NCBI RefSeq assembly: GCF_001182725.1
Contig: NZ_CWHU01000002.1
Span: 25,734-89,733 of the forward strand
DNA length: 64,000 nucleotides
Source of the DNA: Anaerococcus jeddahensis
Lineage (GTDB): Bacteria > Bacillota > Clostridia > Tissierellales > Peptoniphilaceae
Direction: 5' to 3'
Positions 1 through 8,979 of the stretch are shown one piece after another. The position numbers and the translations under genes are program-made. The notes beneath the pieces are model-generated. The model was not told where the DNA came from. It saw nothing but the letters and a program-made list of their open reading frames with translations, and did not search any database. Numbering within the stretch: the stretch's first letter is position 1; each line of letters starts with the position of its first letter.

Positions 1-184
1 ATTTTTCGTTTTTTAACTTTTTAGATAAGTTCTCAAAGCCACCTGACTGATATTTGCGTATCCAATTTTCTAGAGTGCTTTCAGGTATATTGTATCTATG
101 TGCTAATGCAGGTTGTCCACCTGATTTACCTGATAAATATTCTTTTACTAATTTTATCTTGAATTCTTTTGTGTATTTTGGCAT
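1..184 (-). CDS. IS3-family transposase OrfA, N-terminal part (cut by window edge)
   Basis: The minus strand reads from an ATG at 184 to the window edge, giving 61 residues that begin MPKYTKEFKIKLVKEYLSGK. This is the helix-turn-helix N-terminus of IS3-family OrfA (IS150/IS861-like), the DNA-binding half of the transposase. It includes the typical ending SGGFENL before the edge. A GGAGGGG ribosome site lies just upstream of the ATG. The rest of the element lies outside the window, so intactness cannot be judged. A terminal repeat at 205-229 marks the element's end. Family assignment is firm; the subgroup is inferred. Confidence 0.85.
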   Translation of the reverse strand, partial: MPKYTKEFKIKLVKEYLSGKSGGQPALAHRYNIPESTLENWIRKYQSGGFENLSKKLKNEK

Positions 185-189
185 ACAAA

Positions 190-229
190 AACCCCTCCAT
201 CCGTATTCCGGATTTTGGGGTTCAGGTCA
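190..229. repeat. Terminal inverted repeat region of the IS3-family element
   Basis: Read on the minus strand the segment begins TGACCTGAACCCCAAAATCC, which resembles the TG...CCCC ends of IS150-type elements and sits 45 bp upstream of orfA. AACCCC and GGGGTT at 190-222 can also pair, so it may act as a short terminator against read-in. The outer boundary at 229 is inferred from the TG end. Confidence 0.55.
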
Positions 230-319
230 GAGATTCTCCTTTTTTTATTTGTATTTTTAATATAGGAAAAATATATATTTATTGTTATAATAATATAAAC
301 AATATGAATGGAGGAAAAA

Positions 320-2893
320 ATGAAATCGTACAAAAAGTTTATAATTGGAAGTATTATAGTTGTATTAGGATTTATTTTAATTTATTTTGGAAAAGGTTTG
401 TACAATTCTAATAAAATGATTACAAATACTGATAAAAATTCAAATAATATTGAAGTGTCATCAAATGATAATTCAAACAGTAAAAATAAAGTTGAGTATG
501 TTAATAAAAGTAGATCTATGAAAGAGAATTATCCTCAAAAAAGTCAAAAGCTAGAATTTTCTGATAAGAAAAATTTCTTTACAATTCCAGGACAAGAAAA
601 TATAAAACAAGATGATTTTGGAGAATATGTAGATGGGGAAATTTTAGTAGATGTAGATTTGGATAAATTTGATGAAAAAACATTTGAAAAATATGGTGCA
701 AAAATCGTAGGAAAATGTGACACTTGGGGTGGTTACCAAATTAATATTGCAAATAAATCAGTCAAAGAACTTGAAAAGATAGCCGAGAAAATAAAAAAAG
801 AAGATGGAGTTTTAATTTCTGAAGTTCATAGGCTAATGCCTGTTAAAAATAATGATTATTCTTATCCAGATGATAAGTTTGAACTTAGAGTAAATAAAAA
901 AACAAGAGAATATGATAAAAATAATTTGTGGGAAAATTATGATATTGAAAAGGGTCTTAAAATAGATAAAAATGCTAAAGCTGAAATATTATATGAAGAT
1001 CCCTATTGGTCTTATAAAATTACCAACCTAGCTTATATGTGGAAAAATCTTGATTATAAAGATCAAACCCAAGTTGGAGTATTTGAAAACGGTAAGATAT
1101 TAAATTTTCTAAATCTAAATAAAACCATAAGAGAGGATTTAAACTATGAAAATTTAAATCCTAATAATTTAAAGGATGATGCAAGTAAAGAAAGTGTTAA
1201 AAAATTATATAAGGAAGCAGAGGATAAGAAAAAACTTCATACTTATTTAGTTTCCTCAACTCTTGCAGCAAAACACAATGATATTGGATTTTCTGGGGTT
1301 GGAAAAGATGTAAAAATTTATCCTACCGTATTTGATTCTTCTGTACTTCCTTATCTTATATCTTACAGGATTGACCAAACAAACAATAAAATAAAAATTT
1401 TCAATATCAGCTGGGGCTTAATACCAGAGTCCCTATATTATGTTAATGCTAGTAATAAAGACATAAAAAAAGATTTTAAAAATGAAAAACTAAGTGAGAT
1501 TTTAAAATACAATGAAGACGTAAATTCAAAAAATGTAGAAGAATATGCTGATAAAATAAAAAAAGATTTTGAAAATTCAAGCGCTAGACTAGACTTGGGT
1601 CTTAAAGGATTGAAAAATCATGGTAAAGATTTTCTAATTGTAAAATCTGCTGGTAATGAAGGAGAAGAGATTAGAAAGATAGAAAAATATTCTAATGTTA
1701 GAATTAAAAATAAAAGTGCCTTCAATGGGATAGATGATGATTTAAAAAATAATGTGATTATTGTAGGTGCAGCTGCACCATATTTAAAACATAATAAAAA
1801 ATTGGATTTTGCTAATTTTTCAAATACTGAAAATGTCGATATAGCAGCTCCAGGTGTAAATGTTCCGGGTTATAATAGAAGAGCCGAAGTGATGTTGTGG
1901 GATGGTACATCAGCCTCAGCTCCTTTTGTATCAGGATTAGCAGCAAATCTTTATAGTGCCTATCCTGATAAAATGAATGGTGAATTGGCAAAAGAATTAA
2001 TAGTTAAGTCTGGAAATATTGATGTAATAGATGAATTTAATGGAGAAAATTCAAAACTTGTTGATGCGAAAAAATTGACTGAACTTGCAAAGAAAAAATT
2101 TGAAGATAAAAAAGAAACTACAAAAAAAGACACGAAAAAAGATAATAATGAAAAAATTATAAAAGAAAATAAAAAGGATGATAAAAAAATCAAAGATGGA
2201 AATTTAAAGAAAATTGAAAATCAAAAATCAACAGTTTCTTCGAATGAAAATCAAAAAAAGCCTCCTGTTGAAAATGATGATAAAAACACAGCTTCAAAAA
2301 ATTCATGTAAAATAATTCAAGATGGAAAAGACGAAGGAGAAATTTCTATTTTTGATATGGGAGATGTTCATTTTATTGACGTCGGAAAATTAAATGAAAT
2401 TTATTTAAAAGATTCTACTTATTTTACAGATCCCCAATATTCTGATATTAAAAATAAATTCGAAAAATTATTGGAAGAAAATAATGGAAAATATATAAAA
2501 GAAAATTCTGATGGGTCATATTATTTTGGCTTTTTCCCTGGAAATATTGATGTTCCCGAAAATATGCCAAATTATTCTTATCAATATTTTCCAGAATACG
2601 GGGTCTTCACCTTTGCAAGAAAAGATTATATGAAAGAAGAAAGTGTTTATTTTCTAAATAACAAATTTGCAGGAATAATCTCTGATGATAAATTATATGT
2701 TGAAGCAGATTGGCTAGCTTGGTGGTTTGATTTTGAGTTGGATTATTCAATTGATTCTAAAAATAAAGTAATAAAATATAATACAGAAGGTCATGATATT
2801 GGTCAAGAGGGAGTTGATTATATTAAAATTTCAACACAAAATTATAATTCGCTTGAAGAGTTGTTGGAAGATAATTTTGAAAAAATAAATTGA
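320..2893 (+). CDS. Membrane-anchored subtilisin-like (S8) protein, probably exported
   Basis: An 857-residue protein. The start at 320 is chosen because GGAGG at 310-314 is well placed; the ATG at 308 overlaps that site. Residues ~5-28 form a hydrophobic signal anchor. The S8 fold is shown by the histidine region KLHTYLVSSTLAA (His ~307), the oxyanion segment KSAGNEG and the serine motif DGTSASAPFVSG (Ser ~531). The strand that normally carries the catalytic Asp reads VGVFENG, with no Asp, so activity is doubtful. A Lys/Asp/Asn-rich linker follows, then a C-terminal part (LYVEADWLAWWFDFELDYSI) resembling copper-amine-oxidase-N 'stalk' domains. It appears monocistronic and ends before a terminator. 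A role in wall or host-protein processing is inferred only. Confidence 0.75.
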   Translation: MKSYKKFIIGSIIVVLGFILIYFGKGLYNSNKMITNTDKNSNNIEVSSNDNSNSKNKVEYVNKSRSMKENYPQKSQKLEFSDKKNFFTIPGQENIKQDDFGEYVDGEILVDVDLDKFDEKTFEKYGAKIVGKCDTWGGYQINIANKSVKELEKIAEKIKKEDGVLISEVHRLMPVKNNDYSYPDDKFELRVNKKTREYDKNNLWENYDIEKGLKIDKNAKAEILYEDPYWSYKITNLAYMWKNLDYKDQTQVGVFENGKILNFLNLNKTIREDLNYENLNPNNLKDDASKESVKKLYKEAEDKKKLHTYLVSSTLAAKHNDIGFSGVGKDVKIYPTVFDSSVLPYLISYRIDQTNNKIKIFNISWGLIPESLYYVNASNKDIKKDFKNEKLSEILKYNEDVNSKNVEEYADKIKKDFENSSARLDLGLKGLKNHGKDFLIVKSAGNEGEEIRKIEKYSNVRIKNKSAFNGIDDDLKNNVIIVGAAAPYLKHNKKLDFANFSNTENVDIAAPGVNVPGYNRRAEVMLWDGTSASAPFVSGLAANLYSAYPDKMNGELAKELIVKSGNIDVIDEFNGENSKLVDAKKLTELAKKKFEDKKETTKKDTKKDNNEKIIKENKKDDKKIKDGNLKKIENQKSTVSSNENQKKPPVENDDKNTASKNSCKIIQDGKDEGEISIFDMGDVHFIDVGKLNEIYLKDSTYFTDPQYSDIKNKFEKLLEENNGKYIKENSDGSYYFGFFPGNIDVPENMPNYSYQYFPEYGVFTFARKDYMKEESVYFLNNKFAGIISDDKLYVEADWLAWWFDFELDYSIDSKNKVIKYNTEGHDIGQEGVDYIKISTQNYNSLEELLEDNFEKIN

Positions 2894-2915
2894 TTTTAAA
2901 AATAAAGTAAAATTT

Positions 2916-2938
2916 TAGAGAGAAATTTTTTCTCTCTC
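2916..2938 (+). terminator. Terminator hairpin, left copy, flanking MITE 1
   Basis: AGAGAGAAA pairs with a TTTCTCTCT arm just after the protease-like gene. A nearly identical hairpin stands at 3109-3128, on the far side of the repeat element between them. Confidence 0.6.
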
Positions 2939-3108
2939 AGAGCGTAGGCAAAGTATGAATGTAGATAATATTTTATTTTAAAATAAAAATTAAGCTACGT
3001 ACCATCTCGACTAAGTGAGTGAAACGAACGCATGGAGAGATCTCACGAGATTTCTCGACTCACTACGTTCGCGCGAAATGGGAAAAGATTTAGTTTGTCA
3101 ACAGTCTG
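2938..3108. mobile_element. MITE-like repeat, copy 1 (terminator-associated family)
   Basis: A 171-bp non-coding element with imperfect terminal inverted repeats (CAGAGCGTAGGCAAAGT at 2938-2954 against AGTTTGTCAACAGTCTG at 3092-3108). It shares with the copies at 5203, 13525 and 53600 the internal blocks GTGAAACGAACGCATGGAGA, an AATCTCATGAGATT-type palindrome and TCGAAATGGG-like ends. It encodes no protein. The terminator hairpin is present on both sides. Confidence 0.75.
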
Positions 3109-3135
3109 AGAGAGAAATTTTTCTCTCTTTTTTTA
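3109..3135 (+). terminator. Terminator hairpin, right copy, flanking MITE 1
   Basis: AGAGAGAAATTTTTCTCTCT followed by a run of T. It repeats the hairpin at 2916-2938 with one base difference. Confidence 0.7.
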
Positions 3136-3191
3136 TTTATTTTGGGTATAAAATTAATGTAAATATATAATTTAATCAAGAAAGGAGTTTT

Positions 3192-3824
3192 ATGCTAAGT
3201 GATATTTTATTAGCCCTATCTTTTAGCCTTGCATTTATTTGTATTGTGGCTATATTTTTTACAGATAAAAAAATATTATTTGGCCTTATAGCGCTTGGTC
3301 TTTTTATTTATTTTTATAAAACGGGCCTTGATAGGGGCGAGGCTGATCTCATAACCATAATAGCTTTTATTTCTGGTATTTTATTACTTGTTATAGAGCT
3401 ATTTACACCTAGTTTTGGTATTTTGGGAAGCTTGGGAGTGATTTTAACCATTTATTCTTTGATGGATTCTTTAAATAATTCTTTGTTTGGAATAATAGTT
3501 TTATTAGTTACTGCAGCTTCAGTTTTTATAAGTGTTACAGTTTTTATAAAATTAGGATTTTCTGCAGATTTATTTAATAAATCAATTTTAACAAATACTC
3601 AGACAAAAGAAAGGGGATTTAATTCGAAAAAAGATTACACTTATCTTTACGGTAAAAAGGGAAAAACTCTCAGTATTTTAAGGCCGACAGGAAGAATAAT
3701 AATTGATGGAAAGATCTATGATGGTAAAACTTATGGAGATTTCATCAAAAAAGATGTAGAAGTAGAAGTAGTTGAAATAAAAGATGGAAACATTTATGTT
3801 AAGGAGGATACAAAATGCCAATAA
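3192..3824 (+). CDS. NfeD-family membrane protein (short form)
   Basis: A 210-residue protein with about four hydrophobic segments in residues 1-125, including the [16 protein letters not shown] motif of NfeD proteins. A soluble C-terminal OB-like domain follows ([25 protein letters not shown]). It lacks the N-terminal ClpP-like protease domain of long NfeD proteins. Such short forms are encoded beside flotillin genes and are thought to act with them in membrane domain organisation. RBS AAAGGAG precedes the ATG. It overlaps floA by 10 bp, so the two are very probably co-translated. Confidence 0.85.
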   Translation: MLSDILLALSFSLAFICIVAIFFTDKKILFGLIALGLFIYFYKTGLDRGEADLITIIAFISGILLLVIELFTPSFGILGSLGVILTIYSLMDSLNNSLFGIIVLLVTAASVFISVTVFIKLGFSADLFNKSILTNTQTKERGFNSKKDYTYLYGKKGKTLSILRPTGRIIIDGKIYDGKTYGDFIKKDVEVEVVEIKDGNIYVKEDTKCQ

Positions 3825-4756
3825 TAATTCCAGCTTTAATAATAATTTTTGTAATAGTATTTTTATCTCTTGTCCCAATAGGACTTTGGATTACAGCAAG
3901 ATCATCAGGAGTTCCGGTTTCAATGGGATCTCTTGTTGCAATGAGATTTAGGAGGGTAAATCCTAGATATATTATTTACGCTTTAATAAAATCTCACCAA
4001 GCAGGAATTCAAATTACAAGTTCAGATTTGGAAAGTCATTATCTTTCAGGAGGAGATGTAAACCAAGTTGTAGATGCTTTGATAGCTGCTGAAAGGGCAA
4101 ATATAGATTTAACTTTCCAACAAGCAGCTGCTATGAATCTTGCAGGAAGAAATGTTTTTGAAGCTGTTCAAGTTTCTGTAAATCCAAAAGTAATAAATAC
4201 ACCAACTATTGCAGCCGTAGCAAAAAACGGAATTGAAGTTAAAGTTATTGCAAAAGTTACTGTAAGAGCAAATATAGAAAGACTTGTAGGAGGAGCGGGA
4301 GAAGAAACAATTATAGCAAGAGTTGGAGAAGGAATTGTAACAACAGTTGGTTCATCTCATACTCATGCAGAAGTTTTAGAAAATCCAGATAACATTTCCC
4401 AAACAGTTTTGGAAAAAGGACTTGATTCAGGAACAGCCTTTGAAATTTTATCAATTGATATTGCAGATGTTGATGTAGGACGAAATGTTGGGGCAGAATT
4501 ACAAAGAGATCAAGCGGAAGCTGATAAAAATATTGCCCAAGCAAAGGCCGAAGAAAGACGTGCCCAAGCTATTGCCTTTGAACAAGAAAACAGGGCGAAA
4601 GTTGTAGAGGCCCAATCAAAAGTACCACTTGCTATTGCCAAGGCACTTGAAAGTGGAAATCTTGGAGTTTTAGATTATTATAATATGAAAAATATCAACG
4701 CCGATACTCAAATGAGAAATAAAATATCAGAAGCTGATAGTAGAGATGAATTTTAA
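3815..4756 (+). CDS. floA: Flotillin-like protein FloA
   Basis: A 313-residue protein of the YqfA/FloA (UPF0365) family: one N-terminal membrane segment ([21 protein letters not shown]), a PHB/SPFH-like domain ([19 protein letters not shown]) and a C-terminal EA-repeat coiled coil ([20 protein letters not shown]). These proteins scaffold functional membrane microdomains. The length matches the family. It lies between nfeD and a small lysine-rich gene and overlaps the latter by one base, as in the Bacillus yqeZ-yqfA-yqfB order. RBS AAGGAGG lies inside the end of nfeD. Confidence 0.93.
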   Translation: MPIIIPALIIIFVIVFLSLVPIGLWITARSSGVPVSMGSLVAMRFRRVNPRYIIYALIKSHQAGIQITSSDLESHYLSGGDVNQVVDALIAAERANIDLTFQQAAAMNLAGRNVFEAVQVSVNPKVINTPTIAAVAKNGIEVKVIAKVTVRANIERLVGGAGEETIIARVGEGIVTTVGSSHTHAEVLENPDNISQTVLEKGLDSGTAFEILSIDIADVDVGRNVGAELQRDQAEADKNIAQAKAEERRAQAIAFEQENRAKVVEAQSKVPLAIAKALESGNLGVLDYYNMKNINADTQMRNKISEADSRDEF

Positions 4757-5193
4757 TGGCAAAAGATAATTTCAAAACCAAGTTTTATAAATTTATTTAC
4801 AATCTTGATAAAGAAATGAATAAAGAGGAAGGAAAATACACTCCAGATTTTGATACTTGGTTAAAAAATATAGAAAAAAAAGAAAATAATAATCTAAAAA
4901 AACCAAAAAACAAGATGGCTTTTGGAAAGGCTATGTCATCTCTTGCAGATGACCCAAAAAAAAGTCATAAAAAATCTTACCAAAAAACTTATAAGGGTAT
5001 TGAAAGAGAAGACAAAAATATTGCCTACTATGATAAGCTAAATAAAGAAAAATTAAGGAAAAATTCAGAAAAAATTTCCAATAAAGTCGAAGATCATTGG
5101 ACAGATGATGGGAAATTAAAATTAAATAAAAACGAATTAAAAAAGGCTATAATTTATTCAGAAATAATAGGAAAGCCAAAAGCGAAAAGATGA
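4756..5193 (+). CDS. Lysine-rich hypothetical protein downstream of floA
   Basis: A 145-residue, very basic and hydrophilic protein (runs such as NLKKPKNKMAFGKAM and KLKLNKNELKKAIIYSEI). No membrane segment or catalytic motif was recognised. The ATG overlaps the floA stop, implying translational coupling. Its position corresponds to yqfB in Bacillus, but the sequence does not resemble that protein, so no name is given. The last residues (IIYSEIIGKPKAKR) could form a terminal helix. Function unknown. Confidence 0.7.
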   Translation: MAKDNFKTKFYKFIYNLDKEMNKEEGKYTPDFDTWLKNIEKKENNNLKKPKNKMAFGKAMSSLADDPKKSHKKSYQKTYKGIEREDKNIAYYDKLNKEKLRKNSEKISNKVEDHWTDDGKLKLNKNELKKAIIYSEIIGKPKAKR

Positions 5194-5202
5194 GTTTTAT
5201 CT

Positions 5203-5393
5203 TAAGATGTAGACAAAGTTTGAATTAAAATAAAAATCATGCTAAGTGCCATTTCGACTAAGTGAGTGAAACGAACGCATGGAGAAATCTCATGAGATTT
5301 CTCGACTCACTACGTACGATAAATCGGGATAAGCAACCGAAATCAACGGTTGTTTATCTGCTCGAAATGGGAAAAATTATTATGTCAACAGTC
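5203..5393. mobile_element. MITE-like repeat, copy 2
   Basis: A 191-bp copy of the family, with AGATGTAGACAAAGT at the left, TATGTCAACAGTC at the right and the same core (AAGTGAGTGAAACGAACGCA). It carries an extra hairpin absent from copy 1, CAACCG...CGGTTG at about 5336-5354. The left flank (AAGATGAGTTTTATCTT, 5186-5202) looks like a partial copy of the right-flank terminator at 5394-5417. Confidence 0.7.
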
Positions 5394-5417
5394 AAAGATG
5401 AGTTTCTCATCTTTTTT
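5394..5417 (+). terminator. Terminator after the nfeD-floA operon
   Basis: AAAGATGAG and CTCATCTTTTTT pair across a TTT loop and end in a T-run, directly after the right end of MITE copy 2 and before the phoH promoter. Confidence 0.65.
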
Positions 5418-5435
5418 CTTTTGCTATTAAGATGG

Positions 5436-5441
5436 TATAAT
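5436..5441 (+). promoter_or_regulatory. -10 box of the phoH operon promoter
   Basis: A consensus TATAAT lies 9 bp before the AAAGGAG ribosome site of phoH, implying a very short leader. This argues that upstream in-frame codons running into the repeat are not translated. No convincing -35 box is visible (TTGCTA about 17 bp upstream is possible). Confidence 0.5.
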
Positions 5442-5462
5442 AATCTCAAAGGAGTGATTAAA

Positions 5463-6440
5463 ATTAAGGAAATTTTAGAAATAAATAATACCGAATTAAT
5501 TATGGGTTTATTCGGTAATTTTGATAAAAATAGAAAATATATAGAAAATAGATTTGATGTAAAAATAAAAACTGAAAATGGAAATATAAGTTTACTGGGA
5601 GATGAAGTCAACATAATTCTTACAAAAAAACTTATAGATGAAATTATTGAAGTTATAAATAAAGAAGGAAGCATTGATTTTCAAAAATTAAAATATTTCT
5701 CTGACTTGCTTGTTCGTGAAAATAAGGAAATAGTAAAATCCACACTTGATCAAGTCATAGTTACAACTGCAAATGGAAAACCAATCAAGCCCAAAACCTT
5801 GGGCCAAAAATCTTATGTGAGCATGATTGAAAATAATGATGTAGTTTTTGGGATTGGACCTGCAGGAACTGGAAAAACATATTTGGCAGTTGCTATGGCG
5901 ATAAGAGCTTTCAAAAATAATGAGGTAAATAGGATTATTCTTACAAGACCTGCAGTTGAAGCTGGAGAAAGTTTAGGATTTTTGCCTGGAGATTTGCAAG
6001 ATAAGGTTGATCCATATTTAAGACCTCTCTACGATGCGCTTTTTGAAATTTTTGGCTTTGAAACTTATCAAAATTTGGTTGAAAAAGGAGTAATTGAAGT
6101 TGCACCTCTTGCTTACATGAGAGGAAGAACCTTGGATAATTCTTTTGTAATTTTGGATGAGGCACAAAATACAACTTTTGAGCAAATGAAGATGTTTTTG
6201 ACAAGACTTGGCTATGGTTCAAAGGCAATTATAACCGGAGATATAACTCAAATTGACCTTCCTCGTGGAAAAAATTCAGGATTAAAATCTGCATCAAGAA
6301 TTCTTAGAAATGTAAAGGGAATAGAATTTATGGAATTTACTGCAATTGATGTAGTAAGACATCCTTTAGTTCAAAGAATAATTGAAGCCTACGAAAAGGC
6401 CGACAAGGAAAAAGAAAAAAATGAATTTAATAATAAATAA
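5463..6440 (+). CDS. phoH: PhoH-family ATPase
   Basis: A protein of about 325 residues. The N-terminal part is KH-like, followed by a P-loop ATPase: Walker A GPAGTGKTYLA, Walker B FVILDEAQNTT and the family motif ITGDITQIDLPRG. PhoH (YbeZ-like) proteins bind RNA and are encoded next to ybeY, with which they act in rRNA processing. The open frame extends back to 5262, but that part lies inside the MITE and upstream of the TATAAT box. The likely starts are an ATT at 5463 (8 bp after GGAG, giving xKEILEINN as in homologues) or GTG at 5454. The start is the uncertain point; the family call is firm. Confidence 0.9.
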   Translation: MKEILEINNTELIMGLFGNFDKNRKYIENRFDVKIKTENGNISLLGDEVNIILTKKLIDEIIEVINKEGSIDFQKLKYFSDLLVRENKEIVKSTLDQVIVTTANGKPIKPKTLGQKSYVSMIENNDVVFGIGPAGTGKTYLAVAMAIRAFKNNEVNRIILTRPAVEAGESLGFLPGDLQDKVDPYLRPLYDALFEIFGFETYQNLVEKGVIEVAPLAYMRGRTLDNSFVILDEAQNTTFEQMKMFLTRLGYGSKAIITGDITQIDLPRGKNSGLKSASRILRNVKGIEFMEFTAIDVVRHPLVQRIIEAYEKADKEKEKNEFNNK

Positions 6441-6885
6441 TACAACAAAGAAAGATTTAAATCTTGAAAAAGATCTTGAAAAAGTTATTAAAGAAGTTTT
6501 AAAGCTTGAAAATGTTGACGAGGAAAAATGTGAGATTTCTCTTTCTTTTGTTGATGAGGAAAAAATAAGACAATTAAATAGAGATTTCAGGTCAATTGAT
6601 AGGGTGACTGATGTTTTATCTTTTCCAATCGAAGATTTTTTTAATGAAGATAGGAGAACTTTACTTAAAAAACCATATCTTATGCTGGGAGATGTTGTAA
6701 TTTGTCTTGATGTTGCAAGAAGGCAAGCAGAAGAATTGGGACATTCTTTTGAAAGAGAAATAATGTATTTGACTTGCCATTCTATCCTTCATCTTTTGGG
6801 TTATGATCATATAGAAGATACTGACAAAAAAATCATGAGAGCTAAGGAAAAAGAAGTTATGAAAAATCTTAGGGTATTCAAATGA
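6421..6885 (+). CDS. ybeY: Endoribonuclease YbeY (16S rRNA 3' maturation)
   Basis: A 154-residue metalloprotein with the zinc signature HSILHLLGYDH (His-x3-His-x5-His) and the VTDVLSFP motif of the family. YbeY takes part in 16S rRNA 3'-end maturation and ribosome quality control. The start at 6421 (MNLIINNTT) matches family length; an upstream ATG at 6382 lies inside phoH. It overlaps phoH by 20 bp and the next gene by 4 bp, so the cluster is tightly coupled. Confidence 0.93.
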   Translation: MNLIINNTTKKDLNLEKDLEKVIKEVLKLENVDEEKCEISLSFVDEEKIRQLNRDFRSIDRVTDVLSFPIEDFFNEDRRTLLKKPYLMLGDVVICLDVARRQAEELGHSFEREIMYLTCHSILHLLGYDHIEDTDKKIMRAKEKEVMKNLRVFK

Positions 6886-7700
6886 AAGATGAAAAACAAT
6901 TAATTGATCAAATAAAAGACCAAGTGAAAAAAGAATTAAAAGAAGAAAAGAAAAGGGAAGATGAAGCCCAAAAATATGTTCCTAGTGCAAAAACTCCTGG
7001 AGAAAAATTTGTAAAAGGCTTTGACTATGCTTTTGAGGGCTTGGTATTTGCAATAAACAATGAAAAAAATATGAAATTTCATATCCTAACATCTGTTCTT
7101 GTCCTTTTGGTTTCTTTGTTTTTAAATGTTTCAAGAGTTGAGATGATGTTTTTGGTTTTCTCAATTGCCTTTGTAATTTCTTGTGAGCTTTTAAATACTT
7201 CTTTGGAACAAGCGGTAAATCTTGGTGGAGGAGGCAAAAAATCAAAAGAAGCCAAAGCGAGTAAAGACTTGTCTGCAGCTGCAACTTTTGTTTCAGCCTT
7301 AAATACAATTTTTATTGCTTATTTGGTATTTTTTGATAAGGTAGCAAATTTTTCCTCATCAGTTGTTCTAAGAATTTCCAGAAAACCGTCCCACCTTGCC
7401 CTTATTACAGTTTCAATAGTAATTATTTTAACCATATTTTTAAAGGGAATTTTTTATAAGGGACACGGAACAGCTTTTCACGGAGGATTTGTTTCAGGTC
7501 ACACATCAATGGCCTTTTGCCTTGCTACAATTGGATCTATGAGAATAGATGAAGGGTTTTTGATTTTTGTATTTTATGGACTCGCAGCAATAGTTGCAGA
7601 AAGTCGTTTCGAAGCAAACATTCACTCCCTTCCAGAAATTATCAGGGGAGCAATTTTGGGAACGGCTGTAGCATTTTTAATATTTGGAGTTTTTTCATGA
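6882..7700 (+). CDS. dgkA: Undecaprenol kinase / PAP2 phosphatase fusion
   Basis: A 272-residue protein. A charged N-terminus (~1-45) is followed by a DgkA-type membrane kinase domain (~45-155), with FEGLVFAINNEKNMKFH and the catalytic CELLNTSLEQAV motif. A PAP2 acid-phosphatase-like membrane domain follows (~165-272), with VSGHTS and ESRFEANIHSLPE matching the PSGH and SRx5H motifs. DgkA-type proteins of Gram-positive bacteria phosphorylate undecaprenol, while PAP2 enzymes dephosphorylate lipid pyrophosphates, so the fusion suggests lipid-carrier recycling. It overlaps both neighbours by 4 bp. The domain calls are firm; the combined role is inferred. Confidence 0.85.
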   Translation: MKDEKQLIDQIKDQVKKELKEEKKREDEAQKYVPSAKTPGEKFVKGFDYAFEGLVFAINNEKNMKFHILTSVLVLLVSLFLNVSRVEMMFLVFSIAFVISCELLNTSLEQAVNLGGGGKKSKEAKASKDLSAAATFVSALNTIFIAYLVFFDKVANFSSSVVLRISRKPSHLALITVSIVIILTIFLKGIFYKGHGTAFHGGFVSGHTSMAFCLATIGSMRIDEGFLIFVFYGLAAIVAESRFEANIHSLPEIIRGAILGTAVAFLIFGVFS

Positions 7701-8101
7701 AAAAAAGTTTAGAAGATTTAATAAATATTGCCATAGAAAATAAAAAAAACTCCTATTCACCTTATTCAAATTTTAGGGTATCAAGCGTAGTTTTGACAAA
7801 AAAAGGAAATATTTACAAGGGAGTAAATATAGAAAATGCAGCTTATTCTGTAACACTTTGTGCAGAAAGATCTGCCCTATCATCAGCAATAAGTGCAGGA
7901 GATAGAGAAATTGACACAATAGTAATTACTGGAGATAGCACAATGACCTATCCTTGCGGAGTTTGCAGGCAATTTATGGCAGAATTTTTGGATTCAGATT
8001 CAAAAATTGTAATAGCAAATTCAATAAATAATTACAAGATATATGGACTTGATGATATTCTTCCATATAACTTTTCAAAAAAAGATTTGGAGGAGAAATG
8101 A
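7697..8101 (+). CDS. cdd: Cytidine deaminase
   Basis: A 134-residue protein with the zinc-dependent deaminase motifs CAERSALSSAI (Cys and catalytic Glu) and PCGVCRQFM (two Cys ligands). It deaminates cytidine and deoxycytidine to uridine forms in pyrimidine salvage. Length is typical of the homotetrameric class. ATG overlaps dgkA by 4 bp and the stop overlaps era by 4 bp, in the Bacillus order dgkA-cdd-era. Confidence 0.95.
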   Translation: MKKSLEDLINIAIENKKNSYSPYSNFRVSSVVLTKKGNIYKGVNIENAAYSVTLCAERSALSSAISAGDREIDTIVITGDSTMTYPCGVCRQFMAEFLDSDSKIVIANSINNYKIYGLDDILPYNFSKKDLEEK

Positions 8102-8979
8102 AATCAGGATTTGTATCAGTAGTTGGAAGGGCAAATGTAGGAAAATCTACATTGATGGAAAAAATTTTGGGAGAAAAAATTTCAATAATTTCAAACAAGC
8201 CCCAAACTACAAGAGATGAAATAAAAATAATATATAACGACGAAAATTCACAAATAATCTTTCTAGACACACCAGGTATCCAAACACCAAGAAATAAACT
8301 TCAAGAACATCTTTTGGAAGTTTCAGAAGATAGCCTCAAAGATTCAGATTTAGTGACATTTATTGTCGATAATTCTCTTACAATCGGAAGACTTGATAAG
8401 ATGATTTTGGAAATTTTAGAAAAAGTAAAGGTTCCAAAAATTCTTCTTATAAATAAATGCGACCTTTTAGAAGAAGGCGAAATTGATCAAATAAAAAAAA
8501 CCTACATAGGTTTAAATACTTTCGATTATATAATTCCAATTTCAGCTTTAAACGATGAAAATATTGGAAAATATATTGAAACTGTAAAAGAAATTTTGCC
8601 AGAAGGGCCACTTTACTATCCTTCAGATATGATAACTGACAAAAACGAAAGATTTATTGTATCAGAAATTATCAGGGAAAAAGCCTTGAAAAATTTATCA
8701 AATGAAATTCCTCACGGAATTTTTGTGAGAATGGACCAATTCAAAAAAAGAGAAGATAAAAATCTCTATGATATCTATGCAAGTCTTATTTTGGAAAGAC
8801 CAAGTCACAAGGAAATTGTAATAGGAAAAAATGGTAGTAAAATCAAAAAAATCGGCATGGAAGCAAGAAAAGAAATCGAAGTTTTTATGGATAGCAAAAT
8901 TAATTTGAAATTGTGGGTTAAGGTCGAAAAAGACTGGCGTAAAAAACAAAAATTGGTGAACAGATTTGGCTACAAATGA
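8098..8979 (+). CDS. era: GTPase Era
   Basis: A 293-residue GTPase. G1 is GRANVGKST, the switch region is KPQTTRDE, G3 is DTPG and G4 is NKCD. A C-terminal KH domain (EIVIGKNGSKIKKIG) binds the 3' end of 16S rRNA. Era assists 30S maturation, consistent with its operon partners ybeY and phoH. RBS GGAGG lies inside the end of cdd. Full length. Confidence 0.97.
   Translation: MKSGFVSVVGRANVGKSTLMEKILGEKISIISNKPQTTRDEIKIIYNDENSQIIFLDTPGIQTPRNKLQEHLLEVSEDSLKDSDLVTFIVDNSLTIGRLDKMILEILEKVKVPKILLINKCDLLEEGEIDQIKKTYIGLNTFDYIIPISALNDENIGKYIETVKEILPEGPLYYPSDMITDKNERFIVSEIIREKALKNLSNEIPHGIFVRMDQFKKREDKNLYDIYASLILERPSHKEIVIGKNGSKIKKIGMEARKEIEVFMDSKINLKLWVKVEKDWRKKQKLVNRFGYK

Noticed and set aside
5262..5462. 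N-terminal extension of PhoH back to 5262
   Set aside because: It runs through the MITE and across a terminator and the TATAAT box; homologues do not have it.
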